A DNA stretch of 64,000 nt from Planctomycetota bacterium (GTDB lineage: Bacteria > Planctomycetota > Phycisphaerae > SM23-33), in NCBI GenBank assembly GCA_022705325.1, contig JAKJER010000004.1:62001-126000 (forward strand), given 5' to 3'. This document shows positions 35,697 to 44,028 of this stretch, one piece after another. Both the position numbers and the translations under genes were made by a program. Below the pieces are notes generated by a model that was not told the DNA's origin, searched no databases, and worked only from the letters and a program-made list of their open reading frames with translations. Positions within the stretch are counted from its first letter, which is position 1. Each line of letters opens with the position of its first letter.

Positions 35697-38600
35697 TCAG
35701 CGGGAGCGGCGGAGTCGCCGGCGCATCCGCGCCGCGACAGCCGGCACCGCCAGCATCAGCAGCAGGGCGGAGGCGGGCTCGGGCACCAGGTCCAGGCGCA
35801 GGGCCTGCCCGCCCTGGCCCCAGTCCACCAGCGACCATCGCCATTCATAGTGCCCGTAGGCCGCGCCCGAGCCGTCCAGGGTCAGGTCCTTCACGTCGAT
35901 CTCCCCGGTGGCTGTCAGGACGTAGAAGGGGCCGAAGCCGAGGTAATCGTTGAACCGGTCGATGTCGATCGTGCCCGAGACGCTGGCGGCCCCGAAGACC
36001 TCGACCCAGTCGTAGTCGAAGCCCTGGTTGGGCCCGCCGATCTCGGCCAGCAGCGTGCCGGTCTGCGTGTAATCCACAGGTGCGTCCGACCCGGAGACGA
36101 CCATGTGCCCGGGGCTGTTGCCGGCGGAGATCGTCCCGTTGTCGCCGACGGTGATCGGGCCCGAGAACGGCCCGGTCCCGCCCACCAACCCGTCGTTGAC
36201 GGCGAGACTGACCGGCGAGAGCGACGTGCCGACTGCGCCGTTGAAGAACTGGCTTCCATCGCCGGTCTTGACGATGGCGCCGGTCCCGGTAACGCCTCCG
36301 GAGAAGGAGGCCGACGCCGCGGCCGGAACGTTGAGGGTGAGCGTCGCTCCGCCCAGCAGCACCGTGCCTCCCGAGCCGCCCTCGTCGCCAAGGGAGGCGA
36401 CGGTCTGGTCAAGCCCGAACAGATCCAGCGTGGCCCCGGAGGCCACGCGGACGTTCGTGCCGGCCGGCAGTGCGGTGTCGGGCGAGCCGTCTATGAACAG
36501 GAAGCTCACCGCGCCATAGCGATAGAGAGGGCTGGCGTCGTTGTTAATGGGGAAGACGTTCCCGTTCTGCCACCAGCCGCCGTTGAAGGACCCGTTGCCG
36601 AAGCTGATCTCGCCGCCGCTTCCGCCATCGGTCGGACCGGGGGCGGTCCCGTTGACGTTGTAGTCCTTGTCGCCTTGGCCGTAGTTGTAGCCCCAGATGC
36701 GGTACGTGCCCGGCCCCAGCGTCACCGGTGTGGCCAGTTCGACGAAGCGATAGCCCGACAGCAGCGGAGAGCCCGTCCCGGCCGCGATGGCGGTGGAGGC
36801 GTAGGTGGTCGTGTTAGTCGGGTCGGTGATGAACATGTCATGCCCGACGGCCAAGCCCATGTTGTCGGCGCTGTCGTAGAAGCCCAGGGCGGTGACCAGG
36901 ACCGACTGGCCCGGGTTGACGCGGAAGTCGTAGCCGAGCGAGCCGGGATGCGACTGGTTCCCGTTGACGGCGTGCGAGCCGATCTGGTAGGCCTGGTGGG
37001 GGGTCGGGATGAGTTGCAGCGTTCCGCCGGCGACCACGGTGTCGCCGCCGTAGCTGTGTGTGCCGCCCAGCCTCAGCGTCCCGCCGCCCGCCTTGGTCAG
37101 GCCGCCGGTCCCGCCGATGGCGCCGAGCGACGTGATCTGGCGGTCGTTGGTGTCGATGGTCCCGCCGCCGGCGTTCAGCGTCATGTCCATGCCCATTCCG
37201 AAGTCGCGTCCGGCCCGCAGCGTGCCGCCGTCGAAGCTGACGGTCGCAGCCCCGCCGCCGGCGTTCAGCCCGCCGGTGGTCAGCACCCCGCCGTTCAGGG
37301 CCAGGCTGGCCTGAGCGGTGGCCCGGGCGGCCAGATGGATCACGCCCGGCACGTGGAGTTGCCCGTTGCCGCTCACGGTCACCGCGCCCGTGCCGTCGTA
37401 GCCGACGTTCAGGTCGCCGCCGAGATTGACCACGCCCGTGCCGCCGACGTTGAGGTAACCCTTGGCATTGGTTGAGTTCCAGCCCAGGTAGGTGTTGCGA
37501 TCGCCCACAGTGCCCGTCTGCGTGAACGTGCCGCCATTGACCGTCATCGTGCCCTGGGCGGCATTGCTCCGCCCCAGCAGGAGGTAGTTGTTGTTCAGCG
37601 TGACCGTTCCGCCGGTCTGGGTGAAGCTGGAGGTCCCGCCGTTCCAGGCGATGATCAGCCCGCCGTCCGGGTCGCCGGCGGCGTTGATGGTGAGTTGGGC
37701 GTTGTCGGCCACGGTGACTACGCCCGTGCCGTTGTAGCCGACGAACATGCCCACCCCGTTGTTGTTCGGGTTGGAGTTGTCGGCGTTGGTGATAACCTGG
37801 GCGTTGCCGCTGATGTTCATGGTGCCCGTCGCCGTGGCCGAGTCCCACCCCAGGTGGATGCGCCGGTTGGAGTTGATCGTGCCAGCCGTCTTCAGCACGC
37901 CGCCGGAGATGTCGTACGTGCCCTGTGCGTTGTCCCACCGGCCCAGCAGCAGCCAGTTGTCGTTGACGGTGACCGTCCCGCCCGTCTGCGTGACGAACGC
38001 CTGCGAGTCGCCATGGCGCCCGATCGAGAACCCGCCCTCGCCGTCTCCGCCGGCGTTAATGGTGAGTTGGGCGCTGTCGGCGACGGTGATGTAGCCTTTG
38101 CCCCGGTCGGCCACGTGCACGCCGCCGGTCCCGTTGATCTTGTTCACATTGGTGACGACCTGGCCCGTGCCGCTCAGGTTCAGACGTCCCACCGAACTGG
38201 CCGAGTCCCAGCCCAGGTGGATGCGGAGGTTGCCGCTGGTCCCGGCCGTCTGAAGCAGGCCGGCAGAGATGTCATAGGTGCCCTGGGAGGAATCCCACCG
38301 CCCCAGGATGAGGTGGTTGCGGTTGATGGTGACCGTGCCGCCGGTCTGGGTGATCGTGCCGACGCCCGTGCCGTGCCGGCCGAGCACGATCCCGCCGTCG
38401 CCCCCGCTGCCGTTGGTGGTCAGCGAGGCGTTGCCGGAGATTTGGATGTCGCCGATCCCGTGGCGGGTGTTCAACTCCCCGCCCAGGCTCAGGCTGGCGT
38501 CGTCGGCCAACGTGACGTAGGTGGCCGCGGCGTCGGCGTTGTTGGACATGGTGAACGCGCCGGCCGCTGTGAGATGGGCGTTGTCCGACAGGTTCAGCCG

Positions 38601-40688
38601 GGCAATGCCCTTGCCCGTGTTGATCCCCTCGGCGATCGAAATCTGGGCGCCGCCGGAGGCATTGAGCGTGCCCTGGTTGGTGGCGTGTTCCCATGCGAGG
38701 TACAGGTTGCGGTTGCCCGTCCCGAGCGTCTGGAGCAGGCCGTCGCTGATGTTGTAGGTCGTCCGGCCGTTGGCGACCCGGCCCAGAACGATGTGCGAAT
38801 TGTTGACCGTGACCGTCCCGCCGGTCTGGTTGACAACGGCCGTGCCGGCGCCGGTGAGCTCGAAACGGTTGTACAGGTTGAGCTGCCCGCTATCGGCGAT
38901 ATTGATGGTGGCCAGTCCGTTACCGCTCTTCAACTCGCCGGCCACGTTCACCACGCCGGTGCCGCTGATGTTGAGGGTGCCCTGGCTGCCGGCCTGGTCC
39001 CAGGCCATGTACAGGTTCCGATCGCCGCTGGTACCGAGGGTCTGGAGGACGCCGCCGCTGATGTTGTAGGTGGCCCGGGCGGCAGCGTTGGCGCCGATCT
39101 TGACGGCATTGTTGTTGGTCTGCACCGTCCCGCCGCTCTGGTTGACCACGCCCGTGCCGTTGGCCGCCACCTGGAGCCAGCCATTGAGGTCCACCAGGGC
39201 CGTGCCGCTCACGTTCAGCGTGCCCCTGGCGCCGGAGGAATCCCAGGCGATGTACAGGTTGCGGTCACCGCTTGCCCCGGCCGTGCGGAGTGTGCCGTCG
39301 GTGATCGTGTAGGTGCCCTGGGCGTTGCTGTACCGCCCCAGGATCATGTAGTTGTTGTTGACCGTCACAGTCCCGCCGTTCTGGTTCACCGTACCGACGG
39401 CGTTGCCCGTCAGGCCCACCACCAGCGCGCCGTAGTACGGGTTGCTGTTGGCGGTCAGATCGGTGTTGGTGAGGTTGAGCGTGCCTGCGCCCTCGCCGCC
39501 GACGACGACCGTGGAGGCCTGGATGGTGCCTCCGTTGGCGCTCAGCGTGCCGGCCCACCCGGCCGTCGGGCCCACCAGCAGCATCGACGTGGGGGAGCCG
39601 ATCGTGTTGGCCGAGCCCAGCGCCAACTCGCCCGCCTGGATCGTGGTCTGCCCGGTGTAGCTGACCGGCCCGCTCATCACCTGCTGGCCCAGGCCGAGCT
39701 TCGAGAGGTTAGCGGCCCCGCCGGAGTAGCTGCCGGTGAAGGTGGCGTTGGCGGTCGTGTTCAGGCCCAGCGTGCCAGCCGTCTGAAGGACCTGCCCCGA
39801 GCCGCTCAGCGGGCCGATGGTCTCGGAGACGTTGGTCAGGTCCAGCGTGGCGCCGCCGGCGATGCTGACGGGCGAGTCGTCCGGGATGGCGTCGCTGTAG
39901 TTGAACCACTTGGTCATGAGGTACCGTTCGACCTGCTGGCGATCGGAATCGCTCAGCACGCCGTTGTAGATCAGCACCTCGCCGACCAGGCCGTTGGACC
40001 CCTCGCCCGCGCCGCTGCCCCAGGCGCCCAGGGCCAGGCCGTTGGGTCCGCTTCGCCCGCCGCCGTTGGAGGCCTTGAGCCACATGTCCGACGGGTTGCG
40101 GGCGTCGAATACGTACAGGTCGCTGTTGCTCGACCCGCCCCGGATGATCGTGTTGTACATGTGGGGCAGCGTATCCGGCTGGATGGTCGGATTGTTGACC
40201 CACCCGTCGAGGTAGGCCTTGTCGGTCCCGTGGCCGTGATAGCCCAGCAGCCAGTTGTTGGTGTAGGACGTGATCAGTCGGTAGTCGGCCCCGCCGGTGA
40301 GCTGCGAGACGCTGAAGACGCTGACGGGCGAGGCATAGTTGGTGGCGTTGAAGAGTTGGTCGGCCCCGCCGGTGGTGTCGAACCGCACCGCGTCCAGTCC
40401 GTTGATCGCCCCGGCGGCGATGGTGGGCTGGCGGGCGGCGTTGGACTGCGAGACGCTCTGCCCGTTGCCGGTGCGGTCGGCCCAGTCGGCCACGTTGGCG
40501 CCGTTCATCGTGAAGCTGCCGGCCTGGGTGGCATCCAGCCAGATCAGGGCCCCAACGGGCGGGGCGCCCGTCGGTCCGGGGTTCACCTGCAGCGTTCCCG
40601 TGTCGATGATCGTGTCACCCGGTGAAAGGGCGCACGCGAATGCCAAAACCGTCCCAACAGCCCAGCAAGCCTTGCCCGTGGACTTCAT
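35697..40688 (-). CDS. Giant LamG-plus-repeat surface protein with PEP-CTERM anchor
   Basis: A 1663-residue protein; ATG 40688 has AAAGGAG upstream and is preferred over the frame start at 40736. After a signal peptide, residues about 45-245 form a concanavalin A/LamG-like domain (ALIWLDATQAGSFTMNG, EVLIYNGVLSDSDRQQVERY). Then come about six long imperfect repeats of 75-125 residues built on NQTGGTVTVNN, LGR, GTYDISGGVLQT and WDSA--GTLNISGT, giving a beta-helix. A region with PGTYRIWGYNYGQGDKDYN and a last PATR-like stretch (GNSPGHMVVSG) lead to the PEP-CTERM signal LVPEPASALLLML plus RMRRRLRRSR. The anchor is nearly identical to that of the protein at 20956. Predicted to be exported and anchored or released as matrix material. 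Confidence 0.9.
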   Translation of the reverse strand: MKSTGKACWAVGTVLAFACALSPGDTIIDTGTLQVNPGPTGAPPVGALIWLDATQAGSFTMNGANVADWADRTGNGQSVSQSNAARQPTIAAGAINGLDAVRFDTTGGADQLFNATNYASPVSVFSVSQLTGGADYRLITSYTNNWLLGYHGHGTDKAYLDGWVNNPTIQPDTLPHMYNTIIRGGSSNSDLYVFDARNPSDMWLKASNGGGRSGPNGLALGAWGSGAGEGSNGLVGEVLIYNGVLSDSDRQQVERYLMTKWFNYSDAIPDDSPVSIAGGATLDLTNVSETIGPLSGSGQVLQTAGTLGLNTTANATFTGSYSGGAANLSKLGLGQQVMSGPVSYTGQTTIQAGELALGSANTIGSPTSMLLVGPTAGWAGTLSANGGTIQASTVVVGGEGAGTLNLTNTDLTANSNPYYGALVVGLTGNAVGTVNQNGGTVTVNNNYMILGRYSNAQGTYTITDGTLRTAGASGDRNLYIAWDSSGARGTLNVSGTALVDLNGWLQVAANGTGVVNQSGGTVQTNNNAVKIGANAAARATYNISGGVLQTLGTSGDRNLYMAWDQAGSQGTLNISGTGVVNVAGELKSGNGLATINIADSGQLNLYNRFELTGAGTAVVNQTGGTVTVNNSHIVLGRVANGRTTYNISDGLLQTLGTGNRNLYLAWEHATNQGTLNASGGAQISIAEGINTGKGIARLNLSDNAHLTAAGAFTMSNNADAAATYVTLADDASLSLGGELNTRHGIGDIQISGNASLTTNGSGGDGGIVLGRHGTGVGTITQTGGTVTINRNHLILGRWDSSQGTYDISAGLLQTAGTSGNLRIHLGWDSASSVGRLNLSGTGQVVTNVNKINGTGGVHVADRGKGYITVADSAQLTINAGGDGEGGFSIGRHGDSQAFVTQTGGTVTVNDNWLLLGRWDNAQGTYDISGGVLKTAGTINSNRRIHLGWDSATATGTMNISGNAQVITNADNSNPNNNGVGMFVGYNGTGVVTVADNAQLTINAAGDPDGGLIIAWNGGTSSFTQTGGTVTLNNNYLLLGRSNAAQGTMTVNGGTFTQTGTVGDRNTYLGWNSTNAKGYLNVGGTGVVNLGGDLNVGYDGTGAVTVSGNGQLHVPGVIHLAARATAQASLALNGGVLTTGGLNAGGGAATVSFDGGTLRAGRDFGMGMDMTLNAGGGTIDTNDRQITSLGAIGGTGGLTKAGGGTLRLGGTHSYGGDTVVAGGTLQLIPTPHQAYQIGSHAVNGNQSHPGSLGYDFRVNPGQSVLVTALGFYDSADNMGLAVGHDMFITDPTNTTTYASTAIAAGTGSPLLSGYRFVELATPVTLGPGTYRIWGYNYGQGDKDYNVNGTAPGPTDGGSGGEISFGNGSFNGGWWQNGNVFPINNDASPLYRYGAVSFLFIDGSPDTALPAGTNVRVASGATLDLFGLDQTVASLGDEGGSGGTVLLGGATLTLNVPAAASASFSGGVTGTGAIVKTGDGSQFFNGAVGTSLSPVSLAVNDGLVGGTGPFSGPITVGDNGTISAGNSPGHMVVSGSDAPVDYTQTGTLLAEIGGPNQGFDYDWVEVFGAASVSGTIDIDRFNDYLGFGPFYVLTATGEIDVKDLTLDGSGAAYGHYEWRWSLVDWGQGGQALRLDLVPEPASALLLMLAVPAVAARMRRRLRRSR

Positions 40689-40860
40689 CGTCAACTCCTT
40701 TATCTGCGTCTCCTTTGCAGACCTTCTACATCGCAAATTGCTGCGAAATGTACTCTTAGTCTAAGGCAAGTCCGCTGTCGCGCCAAGGGGAATATGGGGT
40801 GAAAACACCGCTCACGGCCGCGGCTTGGGTGGCCGATAAAACCCGAATAAGGACCACGAA

Positions 40861-41952
40861 ATGAAGATCATCAACATCGTCGGCGCCCGCCCGAACTTCA
40901 TGAAGATCGCCCCACTGATGGAGGCGTATCGCGGCGCGCCGCGAATCCGCCCGCTGCTGGTCCACACGGGCCAGCACTACGATGAGCGAATGAGCGACCT
41001 GTTCTTCCGCCAACTCGGCATCCCCCAGCCGGACCTGAACCTCGAGGTCGGCTCGGGCAGCCACGCCGCACAGACGGCCGCCATCATGACCGCCTTCGAG
41101 CCGGTCGTGCTGGAGCACAAGCCCGACGCCGTCCTGGTGGTGGGGGACGTCAACTCCACGATCGCCTGCGGGCTGGTGGCCGTCAAGCTGGGGGTCAGGC
41201 TCATCCACGTGGAGGCGGGCCTGCGCAGCTTCGACCGCACCATGCCCGAGGAGATCAACCGCGTCCTGACCGACGCCATCAGCGACCTGCTGTTCTGCAC
41301 CGAGCAGAGCGGGGTGGACAATCTCCGTCGCGAGGGCGTGAACGCCGATCGCATCCACCTGGTGGGCAACGTCATGATCGACACGCTGCTGCGACAGAAG
41401 GAACGGGCCGCCGCCTCGCCCATCCTGGACGAACTGCACCTGACGCCCGGGCAATACGTCGTCCTCACGCTCCATCGCCCGGCCAACGTGGACGACCCGG
41501 CCGTCTTCGGGCGGATCCTGGCGGCCCTGGAGGAGGTCCAGCGGGAGATGCCCGTGGTCTTCCCCATCCACCCGCGGACGCGGGCGAACCTGGGTCGGCC
41601 GGGCCTGATCGGGCGGATCGAGGCCATGGGCAACCTGCGTCTGATTGACCCAGCCGGGTACCTGGACTTCCTCAAGCTGACCAGCTCGGCCTATGCCGTG
41701 CTGACCGACTCGGGCGGCATCCAGGAAGAGACGACGATCCTCCGCGTGCCGTGCCTGACGCTGCGGGAGAACACCGAGCGTCCGGTGACGGCAGAACTGG
41801 GCTCCAATCGCCTGGTCGGCACGCGGACGGAGAGCATCCTGGAGGCCTGGCGCGACCTGCGGGCCGGGCGGCGCGGGACGGGCGGTATTCCCCCGCTCTG
41901 GGACGGCCGGGCCGCTGAGCGGATCGTCAAGGTGCTGGACGAGAAGCTGTAG
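40861..41952 (+). CDS. wecB: UDP-N-acetylglucosamine 2-epimerase (non-hydrolysing)
   Basis: A 363-residue enzyme of normal length. It has VGARPNFMKIAPL with the conserved Arg/Pro/Lys, VVGDVNST with the catalytic-site Asp, HVEAGLRSFDRTMPEEINR with two conserved Glu residues, LTLHRPANVDD with the active-site His, and DSGGIQEE for UDP binding. It converts UDP-GlcNAc to UDP-ManNAc in the cytoplasm for surface polysaccharide. A UDP-sugar dehydrogenase gene follows after 204 bp with a hairpin between, so the two probably act in sequence (UDP-ManNAc to UDP-ManNAcA) though they may not share one transcript. Confidence 0.93.
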   Translation: MKIINIVGARPNFMKIAPLMEAYRGAPRIRPLLVHTGQHYDERMSDLFFRQLGIPQPDLNLEVGSGSHAAQTAAIMTAFEPVVLEHKPDAVLVVGDVNSTIACGLVAVKLGVRLIHVEAGLRSFDRTMPEEINRVLTDAISDLLFCTEQSGVDNLRREGVNADRIHLVGNVMIDTLLRQKERAAASPILDELHLTPGQYVVLTLHRPANVDDPAVFGRILAALEEVQREMPVVFPIHPRTRANLGRPGLIGRIEAMGNLRLIDPAGYLDFLKLTSSAYAVLTDSGGIQEETTILRVPCLTLRENTERPVTAELGSNRLVGTRTESILEAWRDLRAGRRGTGGIPPLWDGRAAERIVKVLDEKL

Positions 41953-41979
41953 ACTGCGGATTGCGGATTTGGCGCATGA

Positions 41980-42029
41980 AAAGCCCGCACGGAAGGCCTT
42001 CCGCCACGGCGGACAGGTCCGTGGGCTTT
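41980..42029 (+). terminator. Hairpin terminator-like structure after wecB
   Basis: AAAGCCCGCACGG (41980-41992) can pair with CCGTGGGCTTT (42019-42029) with a 2-nt bulge, and the loop contains a further CCGCCACGGCGG palindrome. It lies 28 bp after the wecB stop. Only a short T-run sits in the 3' arm. Confidence 0.5.
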
Positions 42030-42156
42030 GTCATCGGTTTGTATGTGTTCTCACGGGTCAGACTTGACGATATAAGGAACAGAATCGCCGCGCGCGAAAG
42101 GTCCGGAAGCGCCGGACGGCGCGGCGGCGGGTATCGAGCTGTCGGAAGGAAACGGT

Positions 42157-43476
42157 ATGTCATCCAAGCACCTGGTGGAGAAGATCCAACAGAAGAAGGC
42201 GATTGTCGGCGTGATCGGGTTGGGCTACGTGGGCCTGCCCCTGGTCCGCGAATTCGTTCGCGCGGGGTTGCCCGTGATCGGGTTCGACGTCGACAAGGCC
42301 AAGGTCGACGCCCTGCTGGCCGGGCGGAGCTACATCGCCCACATCCCGCCTCAGACGGTCAAGGAGATGGTGGCCTCGGGGCGGTTCTCGGCCACCACCG
42401 ACTTCAGCAAGCTCAAGAAGCCCGACTGCATCCTCATCTGCGTGCCCACGCCGCTGACCAAGCAGCGCGAGCCGGACATGCAGTACATCGAGAAGACCGC
42501 GCAGGCCATCGTCAAGACGCTGCGCAAGGGCCAGCTCATTATCCTGGAGTCCACCACCTACCCCGGCACGACCCGGGAGTACATGCTGCCCATCCTGGAG
42601 AGCGGCGGGCTCAAGGCGGGCAAGGACTTCTACGTGGCCTTTTCGCCCGAGCGCGAAGACCCGGGGCGCAAGGACTACTCCACGCGCACCATCCCCAAGG
42701 TCGTCGGCGGGCTGGATGCCGACTCGCTGGCGGCGGCGGTGGCATGCTACGCAGCCGCCATCGACACCGTGGTGCCCGTATCGAGCTGCGAGGCTGCCGA
42801 GGCGGCCAAGATCCTCGAGAACACCTACCGCTGCGTCAACATCGCCCTGGTCAACGAGCTGAAGGTGCTCTTCGATCGCATGGGCATCGACGTGTGGGAA
42901 GTCATCCGGGCGGCCTCGACCAAGCCGTTCGGCTTCACGCCGTTCTACCCGGGCCCCGGGCTGGGCGGGCACTGCATCCCCATCGACCCGTTCTACCTGT
43001 CATGGAAGGCCCGGCAGTACGGGCTGACCACCCGGTTCATCGAGTTGGCCGGCGAGATCAACGTCTCCATGCCCCGCTACGTGATCGCCCGCCTCGCCGA
43101 CGCCCTCAACGAGCGGGCCAAGCCGCTCAAGGGAGCGAAGGTCCTGGTGCTGGGCCTGGCCTACAAGAAGGACATCGACGACGTCCGCGAGAGCCCCTCG
43201 CTGGAACTGATCGAACTGCTCCAGGAGTACGGCTGCCGCGTGGACTACAACGATCCGCACGTCCCGCGGACGCACAAGATGCGGGAGCACAACCTCCGCA
43301 TGACCAGCAAGAAGATCAATCCCAGGATGCTGGCCTCGTACGACGCGGTGCTGATCTCGACCGACCACAGCAGCTACGACTATCAGATGATCGTGGACAA
43401 CGCCCGCCTCGTCATCGACACCCGAAACGCCTGCAAGAGCATCCGGCGTGGGCGGCGGAAGGTGCTCAAGGCGTAG
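42157..43476 (+). CDS. UDP-sugar 6-dehydrogenase (WbpA/WecC type)
   Basis: A 439-residue enzyme with the NAD-binding motif VIGLGYVGLPLV at 19-30, ESTTYPGTT (E131), the KILENTYR helix with Lys218 and Asn222, and the catalytic Cys273 in PGLGGHCIPIDP. The UDP-binding C-terminal domain has KVLVLGLAYKKDIDDVRESP. It carries out the NAD-dependent two-step oxidation of a UDP-hexosamine C6 hydroxyl to the acid. The sequence is closest to the WbpA (UDP-GlcNAc) and WecC (UDP-ManNAc) group; with wecB upstream, UDP-ManNAc is the more likely substrate by context, but a WbpA role is equally consistent with sequence. It is convergent with the MazG-like gene. Confidence 0.9.
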   Translation: MSSKHLVEKIQQKKAIVGVIGLGYVGLPLVREFVRAGLPVIGFDVDKAKVDALLAGRSYIAHIPPQTVKEMVASGRFSATTDFSKLKKPDCILICVPTPLTKQREPDMQYIEKTAQAIVKTLRKGQLIILESTTYPGTTREYMLPILESGGLKAGKDFYVAFSPEREDPGRKDYSTRTIPKVVGGLDADSLAAAVACYAAAIDTVVPVSSCEAAEAAKILENTYRCVNIALVNELKVLFDRMGIDVWEVIRAASTKPFGFTPFYPGPGLGGHCIPIDPFYLSWKARQYGLTTRFIELAGEINVSMPRYVIARLADALNERAKPLKGAKVLVLGLAYKKDIDDVRESPSLELIELLQEYGCRVDYNDPHVPRTHKMREHNLRMTSKKINPRMLASYDAVLISTDHSSYDYQMIVDNARLVIDTRNACKSIRRGRRKVLKA

Positions 43477-43482
43477 GGATTT

Positions 43483-43536
43483 TCGATTTGCGATTGAGGA
43501 ATGGCTTGCTCACGCGCTGTGCCTATCGCAAATCGA
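43483..43536. terminator. 12-bp perfect hairpin between convergent genes
   Basis: TCGATTTGCGAT (43483-43494) pairs perfectly with ATCGCAAATCGA (43525-43536), with a 30-nt loop. GGATT and AATCC outside the stem (43477-43481, 43545-43549) extend it with bulges. It sits between the dehydrogenase stop and the MazG stop and may serve both. Confidence 0.6.
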
Positions 43537-43548
43537 CAATCGAGAATC

Positions 43549-43923
43549 CTACGGCTGGCTCCGCTTGCGGTAATCCCCCTTCACCTCCTCGGCGGGGTAC
43601 TTGCGACGGTTGGACTCCAGCTTGTCTGCGAAGGCCTGCGAGAGGTCGATGCCGGTGGCGTTGGCCAGCGAGAGCAGGAAGCTGAGCACGTCGGCCATCT
43701 CGTCGGCGATCTCGCGCCGCGTCCGGGGATCGGCCAGGGCGGCGTCGGACTGCTCATGGTCCAGCCATTGGAAGTGTTCCATGAGTTCGCCCGCCTCGAT
43801 GGCCAGGCTCATCGTCAGGTTCTTCGGACGGTGGAACTGCTGCCAGTCGCGCTCGGTCACGAACTCGGCCATCAGGCGGCGGAGCTCGCCTACGCTCATC
43901 GTGTTGTCGTTGGGAAAAGGCAT
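43549..43923 (-). CDS. MazG-like nucleotide pyrophosphohydrolase
   Basis: A 124-residue all-alpha protein. The family metal-binding pattern is present: EAGELMEHFQW (E-x-x-E) in one helix and EIADEMADVLSFLL (E-x-x-D) in the next. It most resembles the small dCTP-pyrophosphatase/RS21-C6 branch, which hydrolyses non-canonical or excess nucleoside triphosphates to monophosphates. The start could be 43923 or 43899 (MSVGELRRLM); neither has a clear ribosome site. It lies downstream of the FAD-oxidoreductase gene on the same strand, separated by the palindromic low-complexity stretch at 43928-44024. Confidence 0.88.
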   Translation of the reverse strand: MPFPNDNTMSVGELRRLMAEFVTERDWQQFHRPKNLTMSLAIEAGELMEHFQWLDHEQSDAALADPRTRREIADEMADVLSFLLSLANATGIDLSQAFADKLESNRRKYPAEEVKGDYRKRSQP

Positions 43924-43927
43924 GGCT

Positions 43928-44024
43928 GGTTGTTGGTTGTCTGTTGTTGGTTATTGGTCCTGAGTGTTGGTTGTCGCTGGTTTGTCGAGTCCTCGGCCGG
44001 CACGAACAACCAACAACAAACAAC
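43928..44024. repeat. Low-complexity inverted repeat of GTTGTTGG/CCAACAAC words
   Basis: A GTT/GGT-rich stretch (43928-43952, plus related words to about 43980) faces an AACAACC-rich stretch (44005-44024) that is largely complementary to it. The pair fills the gap between the FAD-oxidoreductase stop and the MazG-like gene. It could fold into a long stem in the transcript. No coding content. Confidence 0.6.
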
Positions 44025-44028
44025 GAAT

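Noticed and set aside
37695-40625. Plus-strand open frame of 976 codons, Val/Gly-rich
   Set aside because: Antisense to the repeat region of the PEP-CTERM protein; its internal repeats simply mirror that gene.
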